Source: Lutispora sp003527145 (GTDB taxonomy: Bacteria > Bacillota > Clostridia > Lutisporales > Lutisporaceae). From it: 64,000 nucleotides of DNA. The stretch lies in assembly GCA_029983695.1 (NCBI GenBank), contig JASBZB010000007.1, positions 62,001 to 126,000 on the forward strand, written 5' to 3'. A program made the translations under genes and the position numbers. The notes below the pieces were generated by a model. It saw nothing but the letters and a program-made list of their open reading frames with translations, was not told the origin of the DNA and made no database searches. Below, piece after piece: positions 51,170 through 59,173 of the stretch; position 1 is the stretch's first letter; every line of letters begins with the position of its first letter.

Positions 51170-52447
51170 ATGTTCATAGATAAAGCAAGGATATATCTGA
51201 AAGCGGGAGACGGCGGAGACGGAAAAGTATCCTTCAGAAGGGAAAAATATATACCGAATGGCGGACCGGACGGCGGAGACGGCGGCAGCGGAGGCAGTAT
51301 AATATTTGTTGCGGACAGCAGCATGAGAACATTGATGGATTTTCGTTATAAAAGAAAGCATGCGGCGGCAAATGGGCAGACCGGCGGAGCCAATAACTGT
51401 TATGGTAAAAGCGGAGAAAATTTATATATCAAAGTGCCTGTGGGCACAATAATATATGATGAACAAAGCAAAAGAGCTCTCGGCGATTTAAGACATGAGG
51501 GGCAGGAGCTTTTGGCAGCCAAGGGCGGAAGGGGAGGCAAAGGGAATGCTCAATTTGCCACATCCACAAGGCAGGCTCCGAGATTTGCCCAGCCCGGTGA
51601 AAAAGGTGAAGAAATATGGATTGAGCTTGAATTAAAGCTGATAGCTGATGTAGGCTTAGTAGGCTTTCCTAACGTAGGAAAATCTACGCTTCTGTCTGTG
51701 GTCACCGCTGCAAGGCCCAAAATTGCAAATTATCATTTTACAACCTTATCCCCAAACCTGGGAGTGGTGGAGCTGGACCCGGGCAGAAGCTTTGTGATGG
51801 CCGATATACCCGGCTTGATCGAAGGAGCACATGAAGGGGTAGGCCTTGGCCATGATTTTTTAAGGCATATTGAAAGGACCAAGGTCATAATACACGTGCT
51901 TGATGTTTCTGGAACTGAAGGGAGAGACCCTATAGAAGATTTCAGAAAGATAAACAATGAATTAAAGCTGTACAGCGAAAAGCTTGCTTCGAAACCTCAA
52001 GTGATCGCATGCAACAAGATGGATATACCAGGTTCGGACAAAAATTTTGAAAGAGTTAAGCTCTTCTTATCCGGTGAAGGCTACGATATTTTTCCCGTTT
52101 CGGGAGCGACAAAGATGGGCATAAAACCTATGCTGGATAGAGTATATAATATATTGGAAACCATGGAAGATGAAGAAGAAATTGTTGAAGTAGACAAGGA
52201 TTTGTTGTATCATAAATATACGGATGCTAAAGAATTTACGATAAAAAGGGAAAATGAGATATATGTCATCGAGGGGCCTTTGGCGGAAAGACTTTTAGCA
52301 TCAGTGAACATGGATGACAGCGATTCCGTAAAATACTTTCAGCGTGTTATTAGAAAGAGGGGTATTGTCGATGAGTTGAAAAGTATGGGTATAAATGATG
52401 GCGACACTGTAAAAATGGGTAATATTGAATTTGAATATTATGATTAG
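51170..52447 (+). CDS. obgE: GTPase ObgE/CgtA
   Basis: A 425-residue Obg GTPase for 50S subunit maturation and stress or sporulation control. The glycine-rich OBG domain covers residues 1-158 (FIDKARIYLKAGDGGDGKVS). The G domain has GFPNVGKST near 165, DIPGLIEGAHEGVGLGHDFL and NKMD. The C-terminal OCT domain (about 345-425) is present. The frame is open upstream to 51050, but the ATG at 51170 gives the conserved N-terminus and standard length, with GAGGTGA before it. A separate promoter with TATAAT at 51113-51118 is likely because a terminator precedes it. Confidence 0.97.
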   Translation: MFIDKARIYLKAGDGGDGKVSFRREKYIPNGGPDGGDGGSGGSIIFVADSSMRTLMDFRYKRKHAAANGQTGGANNCYGKSGENLYIKVPVGTIIYDEQSKRALGDLRHEGQELLAAKGGRGGKGNAQFATSTRQAPRFAQPGEKGEEIWIELELKLIADVGLVGFPNVGKSTLLSVVTAARPKIANYHFTTLSPNLGVVELDPGRSFVMADIPGLIEGAHEGVGLGHDFLRHIERTKVIIHVLDVSGTEGRDPIEDFRKINNELKLYSEKLASKPQVIACNKMDIPGSDKNFERVKLFLSGEGYDIFPVSGATKMGIKPMLDRVYNILETMEDEEEIVEVDKDLLYHKYTDAKEFTIKRENEIYVIEGPLAERLLASVNMDDSDSVKYFQRVIRKRGIVDELKSMGINDGDTVKMGNIEFEYYD

Positions 52448-52470
52448 CAAGCGGAGGTCAATTTATTATC

Positions 52471-52656
52471 ATGGACTGCATACAATGTGAAAATTGTAAA
52501 CAGAATACCCCAACGTATTTTTGCATAGCAAAAAATCAAATACTTATCAATGAAAACTATGTACAGAATTTAGAAAAGAACAGAAGCGGCTGGAAAAAAG
52601 GAGATCCGGATTACGAAACTCATCGAAGAAGAACCAAAAAAGAAGCAGAAGCATAG
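52471..52656 (+). CDS. Small hypothetical protein with N-terminal cysteines
   Basis: A 61-residue protein, 24 bases after obgE. MDCIQCENCKQNTPTYFC has four cysteines in a spacing that could bind zinc (C-x2-C-x2-C and a later C); the rest is charged and rich in Lys, Arg and Glu, with no membrane helix. I do not recognise it. A GGAGGTCAA-type site precedes the ATG, and a terminator follows, so it appears to be a genuine gene cotranscribed with obgE. Confidence 0.6.
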   Translation: MDCIQCENCKQNTPTYFCIAKNQILINENYVQNLEKNRSGWKKGDPDYETHRRRTKKEAEA

Positions 52657-52664
52657 TGCAACAT

Positions 52665-52685
52665 AGCAGACGGAAGTCTGCTTTT
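52665..52685 (+). terminator. Terminator after the obgE unit
   Basis: AGCAGAC (52665-52671) pairs with GTCTGCT (52676-52682) over a 4-base loop, running into TTTT. It lies 9 bases after the small gene stop. Confidence 0.75.
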
Positions 52686-52716
52686 AAAATATATGAGATA
52701 AAAGACGGGAGGAAAT

Positions 52717-53010
52717 ATGTTAAATAGCAGACAAAGAGCTTATTTAAGAAGCCTGGCAAATGGCCTGGAAGATGTATTTCAGATAGGGAAATCAGGTATT
52801 ATTCCCTCAATGGAAAAGGACATCAGCGCTTGCCTGGAGGCAAGAGAGCTGATAAAGGTCAAAGTGCTTGACAACTGTGAACTTGATGTGAGAGAAGCAG
52901 GCCATGAGTTGGCTGCGGCTATTAAAGCAGATGTAGTGCAGATCATAGGGAATAAATTTGTGCTCTACAGAGAATCGAAAGAAAATCCCAAGATCCAACT
53001 GCCCAAATAG
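52717..53010 (+). CDS. yhbY: YhbY/CRS1-YhbY (CRM) RNA-binding protein
   Basis: A 97-residue CRM-domain protein that binds pre-50S ribosomal particles. It begins MLNSRQRAYLRSLANGLEDV, followed by VFQIGKSGIIPSMEKDISAC with the family GxxG-type loop and by ELIKVKVLDNC. Its place after obgE is conserved in Firmicutes and usually precedes nadD; here nadD is absent and a tiny membrane protein follows. Confidence 0.93.
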   Translation: MLNSRQRAYLRSLANGLEDVFQIGKSGIIPSMEKDISACLEARELIKVKVLDNCELDVREAGHELAAAIKADVVQIIGNKFVLYRESKENPKIQLPK

Positions 53011-53029
53011 AAAATGCCGGGGTGATAGC

Positions 53030-53119
53030 ATGAAAAGGGAGATTGCAGTGGTGCTCAGTATATTTATCATTATTGCAATGATATTGCCAATAATTTTATC
53101 AATATTTAATATAAAATGA
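53030..53119 (+). CDS. 29-residue single-pass membrane peptide
   Basis: ATG at 53030, 19 bases after yhbY and behind GGGGTGATA, opens a 29-codon frame reading MKREIAVVLSIFIIIAMILP then a hydrophobic tail ending in NIK. It has a charged N-terminus, one full-length hydrophobic helix and a basic C-terminus, the design of a small membrane protein. No family is recognised. It may be a regulator or toxin-like peptide, or a chance frame. Confidence 0.5.
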   Translation: MKREIAVVLSIFIIIAMILPIILSIFNIK

Positions 53120-53162
53120 TTTATGAATGTATAGAAGGTTCGACATGGAATAAGGGTAAAAT

Positions 53163-53199
53163 AAAAAAATTAGGCTTTTTTAAAAGGCCTAATTTTTTT
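53163..53199. terminator. Bidirectional terminator
   Basis: AAAAAAATTAGGC (53163-53175) pairs perfectly with GCCTAATTTTTTT (53187-53199). With A and T runs on the arms it can end transcription in both directions, serving yhbY/small peptide and the minus-strand CmpB-like gene, whose stop lies in the left arm. Confidence 0.85.
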
Positions 53200-53664
53200 A
53201 TCGGGACATTCTGCAGTTCGATCCGAGCTATACTCCAGCAATACAGACTTAGGAAGCTTCTCAAATGCTATGAGGAAGTCATGCACTCTCTCATAGAGCA
53301 AGCCTGTGAAAAACCAAGCTACTGTGAAGTCCAGCCTTATGTAGCCTTTCACGGATAATATTCCATTGCCGTAATCCCACGGGCAATGGCCTAATGCGCC
53401 GTCTAGAGCCCAGCCGCACAGATATTCTATGGCAAATATGATTAGGACCCATATGCCTCCCCTCAGATAAGTATTCCAATTCCTGATCTTGTTATGAACT
53501 GGTTCCAGAAATAATCCCATTCCGTAGATGAAAAACATCCACATATAGGTGAAACTGTATAGCATGAAATTGCCATGAAGCAGTGAACCAAATCCGGTCC
53601 ATAAAATCTCCAGGCACCAGCCTATCAGGCCGTAGGCGATAAATCTTAAAAATTTTTCTTTCAT
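53170..53664 (-). CDS. CmpB-like putative ABC-transporter-type membrane protein (PF06541 type)
   Basis: A 164-residue membrane protein with about four helices. Family features are FIAYGLIGWCLEILWTGFGS at the N-terminus, YSFTYMWMFFIYGMGLFLEP, and the CPWDYGNGILSVKGYIRLDF segment near residue 115, typical of the PF06541 (CmpB) family. Some members carry the name ABC permease but no partner ATPase lies nearby and a transport role is not established. It is monocistronic, bounded by terminators, and has an AAAGAAAAA-type weak ribosome site. Confidence 0.75.
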   Translation of the reverse strand: MKEKFLRFIAYGLIGWCLEILWTGFGSLLHGNFMLYSFTYMWMFFIYGMGLFLEPVHNKIRNWNTYLRGGIWVLIIFAIEYLCGWALDGALGHCPWDYGNGILSVKGYIRLDFTVAWFFTGLLYERVHDFLIAFEKLPKSVLLEYSSDRTAECPDKKIRPFKKA

Positions 53665-53741
53665 AAAAATAGTATCTGCAGGGTAAAATTAAATATCCTT
53701 ATATAAGTTTTCTAGAATCGCCAGTTTTCGGTACTGCAATT

Positions 53742-53779
53742 AAAAATAACCTCGCTGAAATGAACAACGAGGTTATTTT
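53742..53779 (-). terminator. Terminator after nhaC
   Basis: AAAATAACCTCG (53743-53754) pairs perfectly with CGAGGTTATTTT (53768-53779). Read on the minus strand it ends in TTTTTA, 15 bases beyond the nhaC stop. Confidence 0.85.
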
Positions 53780-53793
53780 ATCTATCTTGCTAT

Positions 53794-55233
53794 TTATGCG
53801 CTGACTGTTGCTTTACCCTTATATTCCGGCGCGGATGGGTCATCCTCAAGCTTCATCATTGTGATGCCGGCATAACCGAATACAATTGATACTATTGGAC
53901 TTACAAGGTTAAGCACAGCATATGGAACATAATCAACTGTAGGAATGCCAAGATAGCCTGACATAGCAGCACCGCAGGTATTCCATGGAATCAATGATGA
54001 TGTCATTGTACCGGCGTCTTCAAGACATCTGGAAAGGTTTCTTGGAGCCAAGCCTCTCTTATGGAATTCATCCCTGTACATTTTACCGGGAAGAACTATT
54101 GCCAGATACTGGTCTCCGGCTAAAGCATTTACAAATATACAGGAGAGTATTGTAACAGTAACAAGGGAGCCTGTGCTTTTTGCAAATCCGAGTATCTTCT
54201 TTGCTAATGTTTCCAGCATTCCTGACTTTTCTAGCATTCCGCCGAAAGTCAATGCACACATGATAAGAGAAATTGTCTTCATCATGCTTTGTAAACCGCC
54301 GCTAGTGAGTAGCTCATCCAGCAGTGCATTTCCCGTTTCGGATACTACTCCGTTTTGCATTGCATCCAATACTGCACCTAAGCTGGCGCCTTGGAATATT
54401 ATAGCGGCAGCACCGCCGAGGATGGTACCTATCATAAGCCCTGGTATAGCGGGGGTTTTCATGGCAACCAAAGTTATAACTATTATTGGCACTAATAGAA
54501 GTATAGGACTGATTGTGAAGTTTGCACTCATAGTGCTTATGAGTTCATTGATTGCTGCTGTATCAAGTTCTTTGCCGGCAAATTGGGCACCCATTATCCC
54601 AAAGGCTATTAGAGCTATGACATAGCTTGTTCCAGTAGTAAAAAACATGTGTTTAATATGGTCAAAGAGGTTTGAGCCAGCCATAGCTGGTGCAAGGTTT
54701 GTGGTATCGGAAAGGGGTGATAATTTATCACCGAAATACGCTCCGGAAATAATAGCACCTGCTGCCATGGGGCCTGGAACTCCGAGACCTACTGCAACGC
54801 CCATAAGGGCAATACCAACTGTTCCGGCTGTGGTCCATGAACTACCCGTTGCTAGGGATACTATGCTGCATAATATCATGGAAGCTATAAGGAAAAATGC
54901 AGGGGATAATACCTTTAGTCCATAGAAAATTAGTGTGGGCACTACACCTCCAAGAATCCATGTGCCTATGATCATACCTATAATTGCGAGAATTATTATA
55001 GCTTGCATTGTACCACTTATTGTAGCGATAAAACCTTCTTCGATTTCCCCCCAAGTGAAGCCCAATCTGTAAACTGCTATCAAAGTGGTTATGATTGAAC
55101 CCAAGACTAAAGGAATGTGCACGTCTCCCCCTAGAACCAGTATAGTATACATTAGGATACCGACTGTCAAGACCACGGGAACTAAGGCTTCAAGCACAGT
55201 GGCTTCTTTTTTCTGTCTTGCTTTGCTGGACAT
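53794..55233 (-). CDS. nhaC: Na+/H+ antiporter NhaC family
   Basis: A 479-residue polytopic membrane protein with about eleven helices, of the NhaC ion transporter family, exchanging Na+ for H+ or, in some members, malate/lactate. Visible signatures are SSWTTAGTVGIALMGVAVGL near residue 135, GAYFGDKLSPLSDTTNLAP near 170, NALAGDQYLAIVLPG near 375 and SLIPWNTCGAAMSGYLGIP near 420. Two ATG codons are possible (55239 and 55233); the inner one has correct spacing to AAGGAG. It is a single-gene unit with an inverted repeat upstream (55272-55286). Sodium handling would fit a cell using a Na+- or H+-pumping Rnf. Confidence 0.92.
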   Translation of the reverse strand: MSSKARQKKEATVLEALVPVVLTVGILMYTILVLGGDVHIPLVLGSIITTLIAVYRLGFTWGEIEEGFIATISGTMQAIIILAIIGMIIGTWILGGVVPTLIFYGLKVLSPAFFLIASMILCSIVSLATGSSWTTAGTVGIALMGVAVGLGVPGPMAAGAIISGAYFGDKLSPLSDTTNLAPAMAGSNLFDHIKHMFFTTGTSYVIALIAFGIMGAQFAGKELDTAAINELISTMSANFTISPILLLVPIIVITLVAMKTPAIPGLMIGTILGGAAAIIFQGASLGAVLDAMQNGVVSETGNALLDELLTSGGLQSMMKTISLIMCALTFGGMLEKSGMLETLAKKILGFAKSTGSLVTVTILSCIFVNALAGDQYLAIVLPGKMYRDEFHKRGLAPRNLSRCLEDAGTMTSSLIPWNTCGAAMSGYLGIPTVDYVPYAVLNLVSPIVSIVFGYAGITMMKLEDDPSAPEYKGKATVSA

Positions 55234-55521
55234 TATCATTACTCCTTTCTAAGTGTATTATGTGTTTATTATCTCAAATATTGAGAATAATGTAAATAGT
55301 TATATTTGTCTGAAGATTGGGCAATATTGGTATTGGTAAAATTTATCAAGATGTTTCCATAAGCAATGTTCAGCATGCTCAGACTTGCATTATAATATCA
55401 GTAAATGGGCATGATATTTACAAATATTTAGCTTTTATTGAAATAAACAATTGAAATAATCTTCAGGATATAGTATTCTATAATTAATCTCTAAAAAAAA
55501 TAATGTTAGGGGGTAATTAAA

Positions 55522-55929
55522 ATGGTTAAGTTTATTGTAGGTGAAAAAGGCACCGGAAAGACTAAGGTGATGATTGACATGGCAAATGAAGCATCAAAAG
55601 CTTCTAAAGGTCATGTTGTGTACATCGACAGAGACAATAATCATATGTACGATTTGGATAGAAGTCTTCGATTCATCAATGCTGGGGATTTTCAGATTGA
55701 TAATTTGAAGACTTTTTATGGTTTTTTGTGCGGAGTTATTTCCCAAAACTTTGATATTGAGCACATTTTTATAGACGGGCTCAAGGTTATTTCCAATTCG
55801 GAAGAAGCATGCTTAAAGGATTTTATTGATAACATGGAAAGACTTAACAGACAATATGAGGTAAACTTTGTTGTGAGTTTGAGCAGGAATCCAGACAATG
55901 TGCCGGAGTTTTTAAAAGCTTACGTTTAG
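55522..55929 (+). CDS. Small P-loop ATPase of unknown function
   Basis: A 135-residue protein with a Walker A motif GEKGTGKTK at residues 7-15 and a likely Walker B strand HIFIDGLKVI near residue 84. The segment VVSLSRNPDNVPEFL near the C-terminus resembles a sensor strand. It is too short for a full ring ATPase. The family recurs in clostridia without known function; its size and motifs suggest nucleotide binding. It stands alone, with AGGGGGT before the ATG and a strong terminator after. Confidence 0.7.
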   Translation: MVKFIVGEKGTGKTKVMIDMANEASKASKGHVVYIDRDNNHMYDLDRSLRFINAGDFQIDNLKTFYGFLCGVISQNFDIEHIFIDGLKVISNSEEACLKDFIDNMERLNRQYEVNFVVSLSRNPDNVPEFLKAYV

Positions 55930-55960
55930 AAAGACCAGACGAGGTTTGAGATTATTTTGA

Positions 55961-56020
55961 AAAAAACAGGCTGAAGGCTGTGCTGCAAGAAGCACAGTCA
56001 TTGGCCTGTGTTGTTTTTTT
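55961..56020 (+). terminator. Two-tier terminator after the P-loop gene
   Basis: ACAGGC (55966-55971) pairs with GCCTGT (56004-56009), enclosing a second stem CTGTGCT/AGCACAG (55978-55997). A long T run follows at 56011-56020. Confidence 0.85.
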
Positions 56021-56080
56021 AGCTGAAAATTGCGTTAAGCTGTGATATAATGAAAAAAGCAGTCAAACTTAGGAGATATT

Positions 56081-56965
56081 ATGTTTGGATATGTAACGCC
56101 CGACAAGGGTGAGATGAAGATAAAAGAATACGAATTATTCAGGGCTTATTATTGCGGAGTATGCAAGTCCATGGGTAAAAGCTTCGGCCCCCTATGCCGG
56201 CTGGGGCTAAATTATGATTCAGTATTTTTAGGCTTATTTCTATCCTCTATAAATAAAGAGAATGTTGAGCTGGAGTATGAAGCTTGTGCAGCAAATCCGC
56301 TGAAAAAGAAGTGGATTGTCAAGAAAAGCCCCAGCGTAGATTTTTCAAGTGACATCAATACAATTCTGACTTATTATAAGCTTCAGGATGATTGGAAGGA
56401 TGAAAAGAGCATACTTGCCAAAGCGGCGCAGCTGCTGATCGGCCCCGGTCATAGAGCAGCTTCAAACAGCAATAAGGAAGCTGAATCACATATAAAGCAA
56501 TCCTTAGAAAAGCTGTATGCTCTGGAAAAACAAAACTGCAGCTCAATGGATAGGGCAGCCGACCCCTTTGGGGAATTGATCAAGGGCATTGTAAGCATAG
56601 GCTATAAGGGAGATAATGAAAAGGACAAGAAAGCTGTAGAGTGGCTGAGCTATAATCTTGGCAGATGGATATATATAATTGATGCCTATGATGATATTGA
56701 AAAGGATATTAAAAAAAATAATTATAACTCCATCTTGCTTCAGTATGAATATAAAAACGGGGATATTGGAGCATTTAAGGATAAAATAAAGGAAGATATC
56801 AAGTTCAGTCTCATCCATACTTTGACGCAAGCAGCCTCTGCTTTTGAGCTGCTTGATATGAACAATAGGAGCATAATTGAAAATATAATATATTTAGGCA
56901 TGGATAAAAAAACAAAAAGCGTATTGGAAGGAAGGAGCTGCAAGAAGGATGAGAAATCCCTATGA
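56081..56965 (+). CDS. DUF5685 family protein
   Basis: A 294-residue protein of the DUF5685 family: MFGYVTPDKGEMKIKEYELF, then AYYCGVCKSMGKSFGPLCRL with a C-x2-C pair, are its hallmarks. The rest is helical, with DDIEKDIKKNNYNSIL near residue 205 resembling an isoprenoid-synthase-like acidic patch, though catalytic function is not shown. It overlaps the J-domain gene by 17 bases and precedes a membrane protein gene, so the four genes from 56081 to 58831 probably form one operon. The family is of unknown function. Confidence 0.8.
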   Translation: MFGYVTPDKGEMKIKEYELFRAYYCGVCKSMGKSFGPLCRLGLNYDSVFLGLFLSSINKENVELEYEACAANPLKKKWIVKKSPSVDFSSDINTILTYYKLQDDWKDEKSILAKAAQLLIGPGHRAASNSNKEAESHIKQSLEKLYALEKQNCSSMDRAADPFGELIKGIVSIGYKGDNEKDKKAVEWLSYNLGRWIYIIDAYDDIEKDIKKNNYNSILLQYEYKNGDIGAFKDKIKEDIKFSLIHTLTQAASAFELLDMNNRSIIENIIYLGMDKKTKSVLEGRSCKKDEKSL

Positions 56966-57584
56966 AGTACTTAATGTGAGGGAAGGAGCTTCAATAGATG
57001 AAATAAAAAAAGCATACAAGGAGCTGGTGAAGAAATATCACCCGGACCAATACAGAAATAATCCTCTTTCCGAATTGGCAGAAGAAAAGCTGAAAGAAAT
57101 AAACATGGCCTATGATAGTCTTCTCAAAGAATATGAAAAAAGAGGGTCAGGCAACAAGTCTCAAGGCAATGCTTACGGCTATAGGGAAAGCAATAGCTCA
57201 GGCTATAGCAGCGATACTAACTTATATTCGCAGGTAAGAATGAATATAATGAACGGAAATATCCAGGCAGCTGAAAATCTGCTAAATAGAATAAGCATCA
57301 AGGATGCTCAATGGCATTATTTAAGGGGACTCATCTTTATGAGAAAAGGTTGGTATAATGAAGCTGTGAACAGCATAAATACAGCAGTAAACATGGATCC
57401 TTCAAACATGGAGTACAGAGATGCTTTAAACAGAATAGCATATGCCAATAATCAGTATCAAAGCTATGGATACAACAGGCGTTACAGCTCCACGGGGCCG
57501 GATCTGTGCAGCATGTGCCAATGCCTTATATGCTCCGATTGCTGTTGTGAATGTATGGGCGGAGATCTGATAAACTGCATATAA
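56949..57584 (+). CDS. J-domain protein with a cysteine-string C-terminus
   Basis: A 211-residue protein. Residues 1-62 form a DnaJ J domain (NPYEVLNVREGASIDEIKKA) with the HPD motif in KYHPDQYR near residue 31, so it can stimulate an Hsp70 ATPase. Residues about 95-160 look like a TPR-type helical repeat (AENLLNRI, YNEAVNSINTAVNMDPSN). The end is unusual: CSMCQCLICSDCCCECMGG, ten cysteines in about 20 residues, with a hydrophobic tail. The G/F and zinc-finger regions of true DnaJ are absent, so it is a specialised J protein. It overlaps the DUF5685 gene. Confidence 0.85.
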   Translation: MRNPYEVLNVREGASIDEIKKAYKELVKKYHPDQYRNNPLSELAEEKLKEINMAYDSLLKEYEKRGSGNKSQGNAYGYRESNSSGYSSDTNLYSQVRMNIMNGNIQAAENLLNRISIKDAQWHYLRGLIFMRKGWYNEAVNSINTAVNMDPSNMEYRDALNRIAYANNQYQSYGYNRRYSSTGPDLCSMCQCLICSDCCCECMGGDLINCI

Positions 57585-57599
57585 TGAGGCGGTGTTAAA

Positions 57600-58112
57600 T
57601 TGGGAAGAAAGGTTGCCCTTGGGGGTATTTTAACCGCTATAAGTATAATATTTTTATATCTGGCTGTTTATTTGCCTTCTGCAAAACTTACAATGTATTT
57701 TTTGGCCGGAATAATACCCGGATTTATATTGGTTGAAATGGGGGCACGGCAGGCTTGGCTTTTATACTTTGCCACGTCAATGCTGTCTTTTCTGGTCTTA
57801 GGGAACCTGGTAAATGCAGTACCTTACATCTTTATTTTCGGTATGTATCCTTTAATAAAATACTACATAGAAAAAACAAGGAATATGTTTATCGAATTGA
57901 CATTGAAGCTTTTATTCTTCAATATGGCGTCTTTAGCGGTTTATTTTATATGTACCAGAGTATTCTTGATAAATATAAAGATGGCCTTTCCGATCGCCTG
58001 GCTGGTGCTAGGCCTGCAATTAGTGTTCCTGGCCTATGATTATGTTTTTACCCGGGTGGTTTTTTACTATTGGGATAAAATTAGAGTTTACTGGAGGAAA
58101 GAAGTGAGATGA
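57600..58112 (+). CDS. Hypothetical multi-pass membrane protein
   Basis: A 170-residue protein with about five membrane helices (residues about 6-26, 28-46, 52-76, 96-118 and 124-150). It starts with TTG at 57600 after GAGGCGGTG. The sequence GIIPGFILVEMGARQAWLLY is reminiscent of small ECF-transporter-like or Wzx-unrelated membrane proteins, but I recognise no family. It overlaps the HAD gene by 4 bases (ATGA), so it is cotranscribed with it and probably with the J-domain gene. The function is unknown. Confidence 0.6.
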   Translation: MGRKVALGGILTAISIIFLYLAVYLPSAKLTMYFLAGIIPGFILVEMGARQAWLLYFATSMLSFLVLGNLVNAVPYIFIFGMYPLIKYYIEKTRNMFIELTLKLLFFNMASLAVYFICTRVFLINIKMAFPIAWLVLGLQLVFLAYDYVFTRVVFYYWDKIRVYWRKEVR

Positions 58113-58831
58113 TAAACACTGTTTTGTTTGATTTAGACGGTACTTTACTGGGGATGGATAATAATGAGTTTGAAAATAAATATTTTTCATTGCTTGGGAT
58201 TAAATTTGGAGAATTATGCAGTCCTGAGGATTTGTATAAAAATATATGGGAATCGACAATTCACATGGTAAAAAATTCTGACGGCGTCAGATTTAATCAG
58301 GAAATTTTTTTTGAAAGGTTTAATGCACTTATAAAAGAAGAACATAGGGATTTCTTTCTGAATGGCTTTAATAGCTTTTATGATAGCGAATTTGACCTTG
58401 TTAAAGATGTTACCTACAGAATAGATAATATGATAAATGCGGTCAGCAGGCTCAAGTGCAAGGGCTACGATGTAATTGTTGCTACCAATCCTCTTTTCCC
58501 TAAAGTTGCTATAGACAAAAGGATACTATGGGCCGGCTTTCTTCCGGATGATTTCAGCTATGCAACCAATTTCGAGATATGCCGCTTCTGCAAGCCCAAT
58601 CCTAAATTCTACGAAGATATTTTAAGAATAAAAGGCAAAAAGCCGAAAGAGTGTTTGATGGTTGGGAATGATATGCTGGAGGATATGGTGGCGAAAAAAG
58701 CAGGAATAAACACTTATCTGGTCACCGACTGTGTGATCAAAAGAGACAGCCCTTATGCTCCTGATTATAGCTCGGACAGCTCAGAATTTTTAAAGTATGT
58801 GGATGCTCTGCCGCTAGCCTTTAGTCGCTAA
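58109..58831 (+). CDS. HAD-superfamily hydrolase
   Basis: A 240-residue HAD phosphohydrolase. Motif I FDLDGTLLGMD is at residues 7-17, motif II VIVATNP near 122-128, a Lys in CKPNPKFYEDIL near 170 and motif IV GNDMLEDMVAKKAGIN near 190-205. The catalytic Asp pair is intact. Its insert (residues about 20-90) is a helical cap of the C1 type. The substrate is unknown. The start overlaps the preceding stop by 4 bases. It is the last gene before the inverted-repeat intergenic element. Confidence 0.85.
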   Translation: MINTVLFDLDGTLLGMDNNEFENKYFSLLGIKFGELCSPEDLYKNIWESTIHMVKNSDGVRFNQEIFFERFNALIKEEHRDFFLNGFNSFYDSEFDLVKDVTYRIDNMINAVSRLKCKGYDVIVATNPLFPKVAIDKRILWAGFLPDDFSYATNFEICRFCKPNPKFYEDILRIKGKKPKECLMVGNDMLEDMVAKKAGINTYLVTDCVIKRDSPYAPDYSSDSSEFLKYVDALPLAFSR

Positions 58832-58872
58832 CTTCTGGCTTTGAGCATGCCTCTGGAGCCGCAGGGAAGGTC

Positions 58873-59097
58873 AACCACGGAAAGGCACGGACGCCTCACG
58901 GATTTTCACGGAGGAATATTGACTTTATAGACACTGCAGCTCTATTATCCACGTTCTCTTATTTATATCTTAAGTTCTATTTTATAGGAGAAAGCTACAG
59001 TAACTAAAGAATAAGCATATGTGCAAGTAAACACATATGCTTATTCTTTGGGTTCTGCCGTGTTTTTTCGTGAAAAATTCAGTGCCCTTCAGTGGTT
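58873..59097. repeat. 225-bp element bounded by imperfect 45-bp inverted repeats (MITE- or REP-like)
   Basis: The left end reads AACCACGGAAAGGCACGGAC and continues with two further CACGGA units (starts 58876, 58886, 58897, 58907, spacing 10-11). The right end, read on the minus strand from 59097, reads AACCACTGAAGGGCACTGAA and continues with CACGAA and CACGGC (spacing 10-12). The two ends align over about 45 bases in inverted orientation. No frame is open through it. Non-autonomous mobile element or folded RNA are both possible. Confidence 0.5.
59006..59049. terminator. Perfect 18-bp hairpin between convergent HAD and fba genes
   Basis: AAAGAATAAGCATATGTG (59006-59023) pairs perfectly with 59032-59049 over an 8-base loop. 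The AAAG and CTTT ends give short U-runs in both directions, so it could end both convergent transcripts. Confidence 0.6.
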
Positions 59098-59173
59098 TGC
59101 GTTCCCCCGTCTCCCACAAGACCCTTAAGGAATACCCTACCTAGCTCCTGAGCTCTGAATCCTGAACCCTTAA

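Larger units (their letters stand above)
58832..59173. other. Intergenic stretch with an inverted-repeat element
   Basis: This 342-base gap between convergent genes holds a left array of CACGGA units (58876-58912), an A+T-rich centre, a perfect 18-bp hairpin (59006-59049) and an inverted, diverged copy of the left array (59057-59094). The 80 bases next to the aldolase gene contain CTCCTGAGCTCTGAATCCTG, a low-complexity TGAA-rich stretch. I see no gene. Confidence 0.6.

Noticed and set aside
53116..53358. 80-codon plus-strand frame
   Set aside because: It lies antisense to the CmpB-like gene, crosses a strong terminator and has no ribosome site or recognisable protein.
54173..54925. Plus-strand frames inside nhaC
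   Set aside because: They are antisense to a clear membrane transporter and their products show only the low-complexity composition expected of shadow frames.
58873..59097. CRISPR array
   Set aside because: The CACGGA units are only 6 bases with 4-6-base gaps; there are no 25-40-base repeats with unique spacers and no cas genes.
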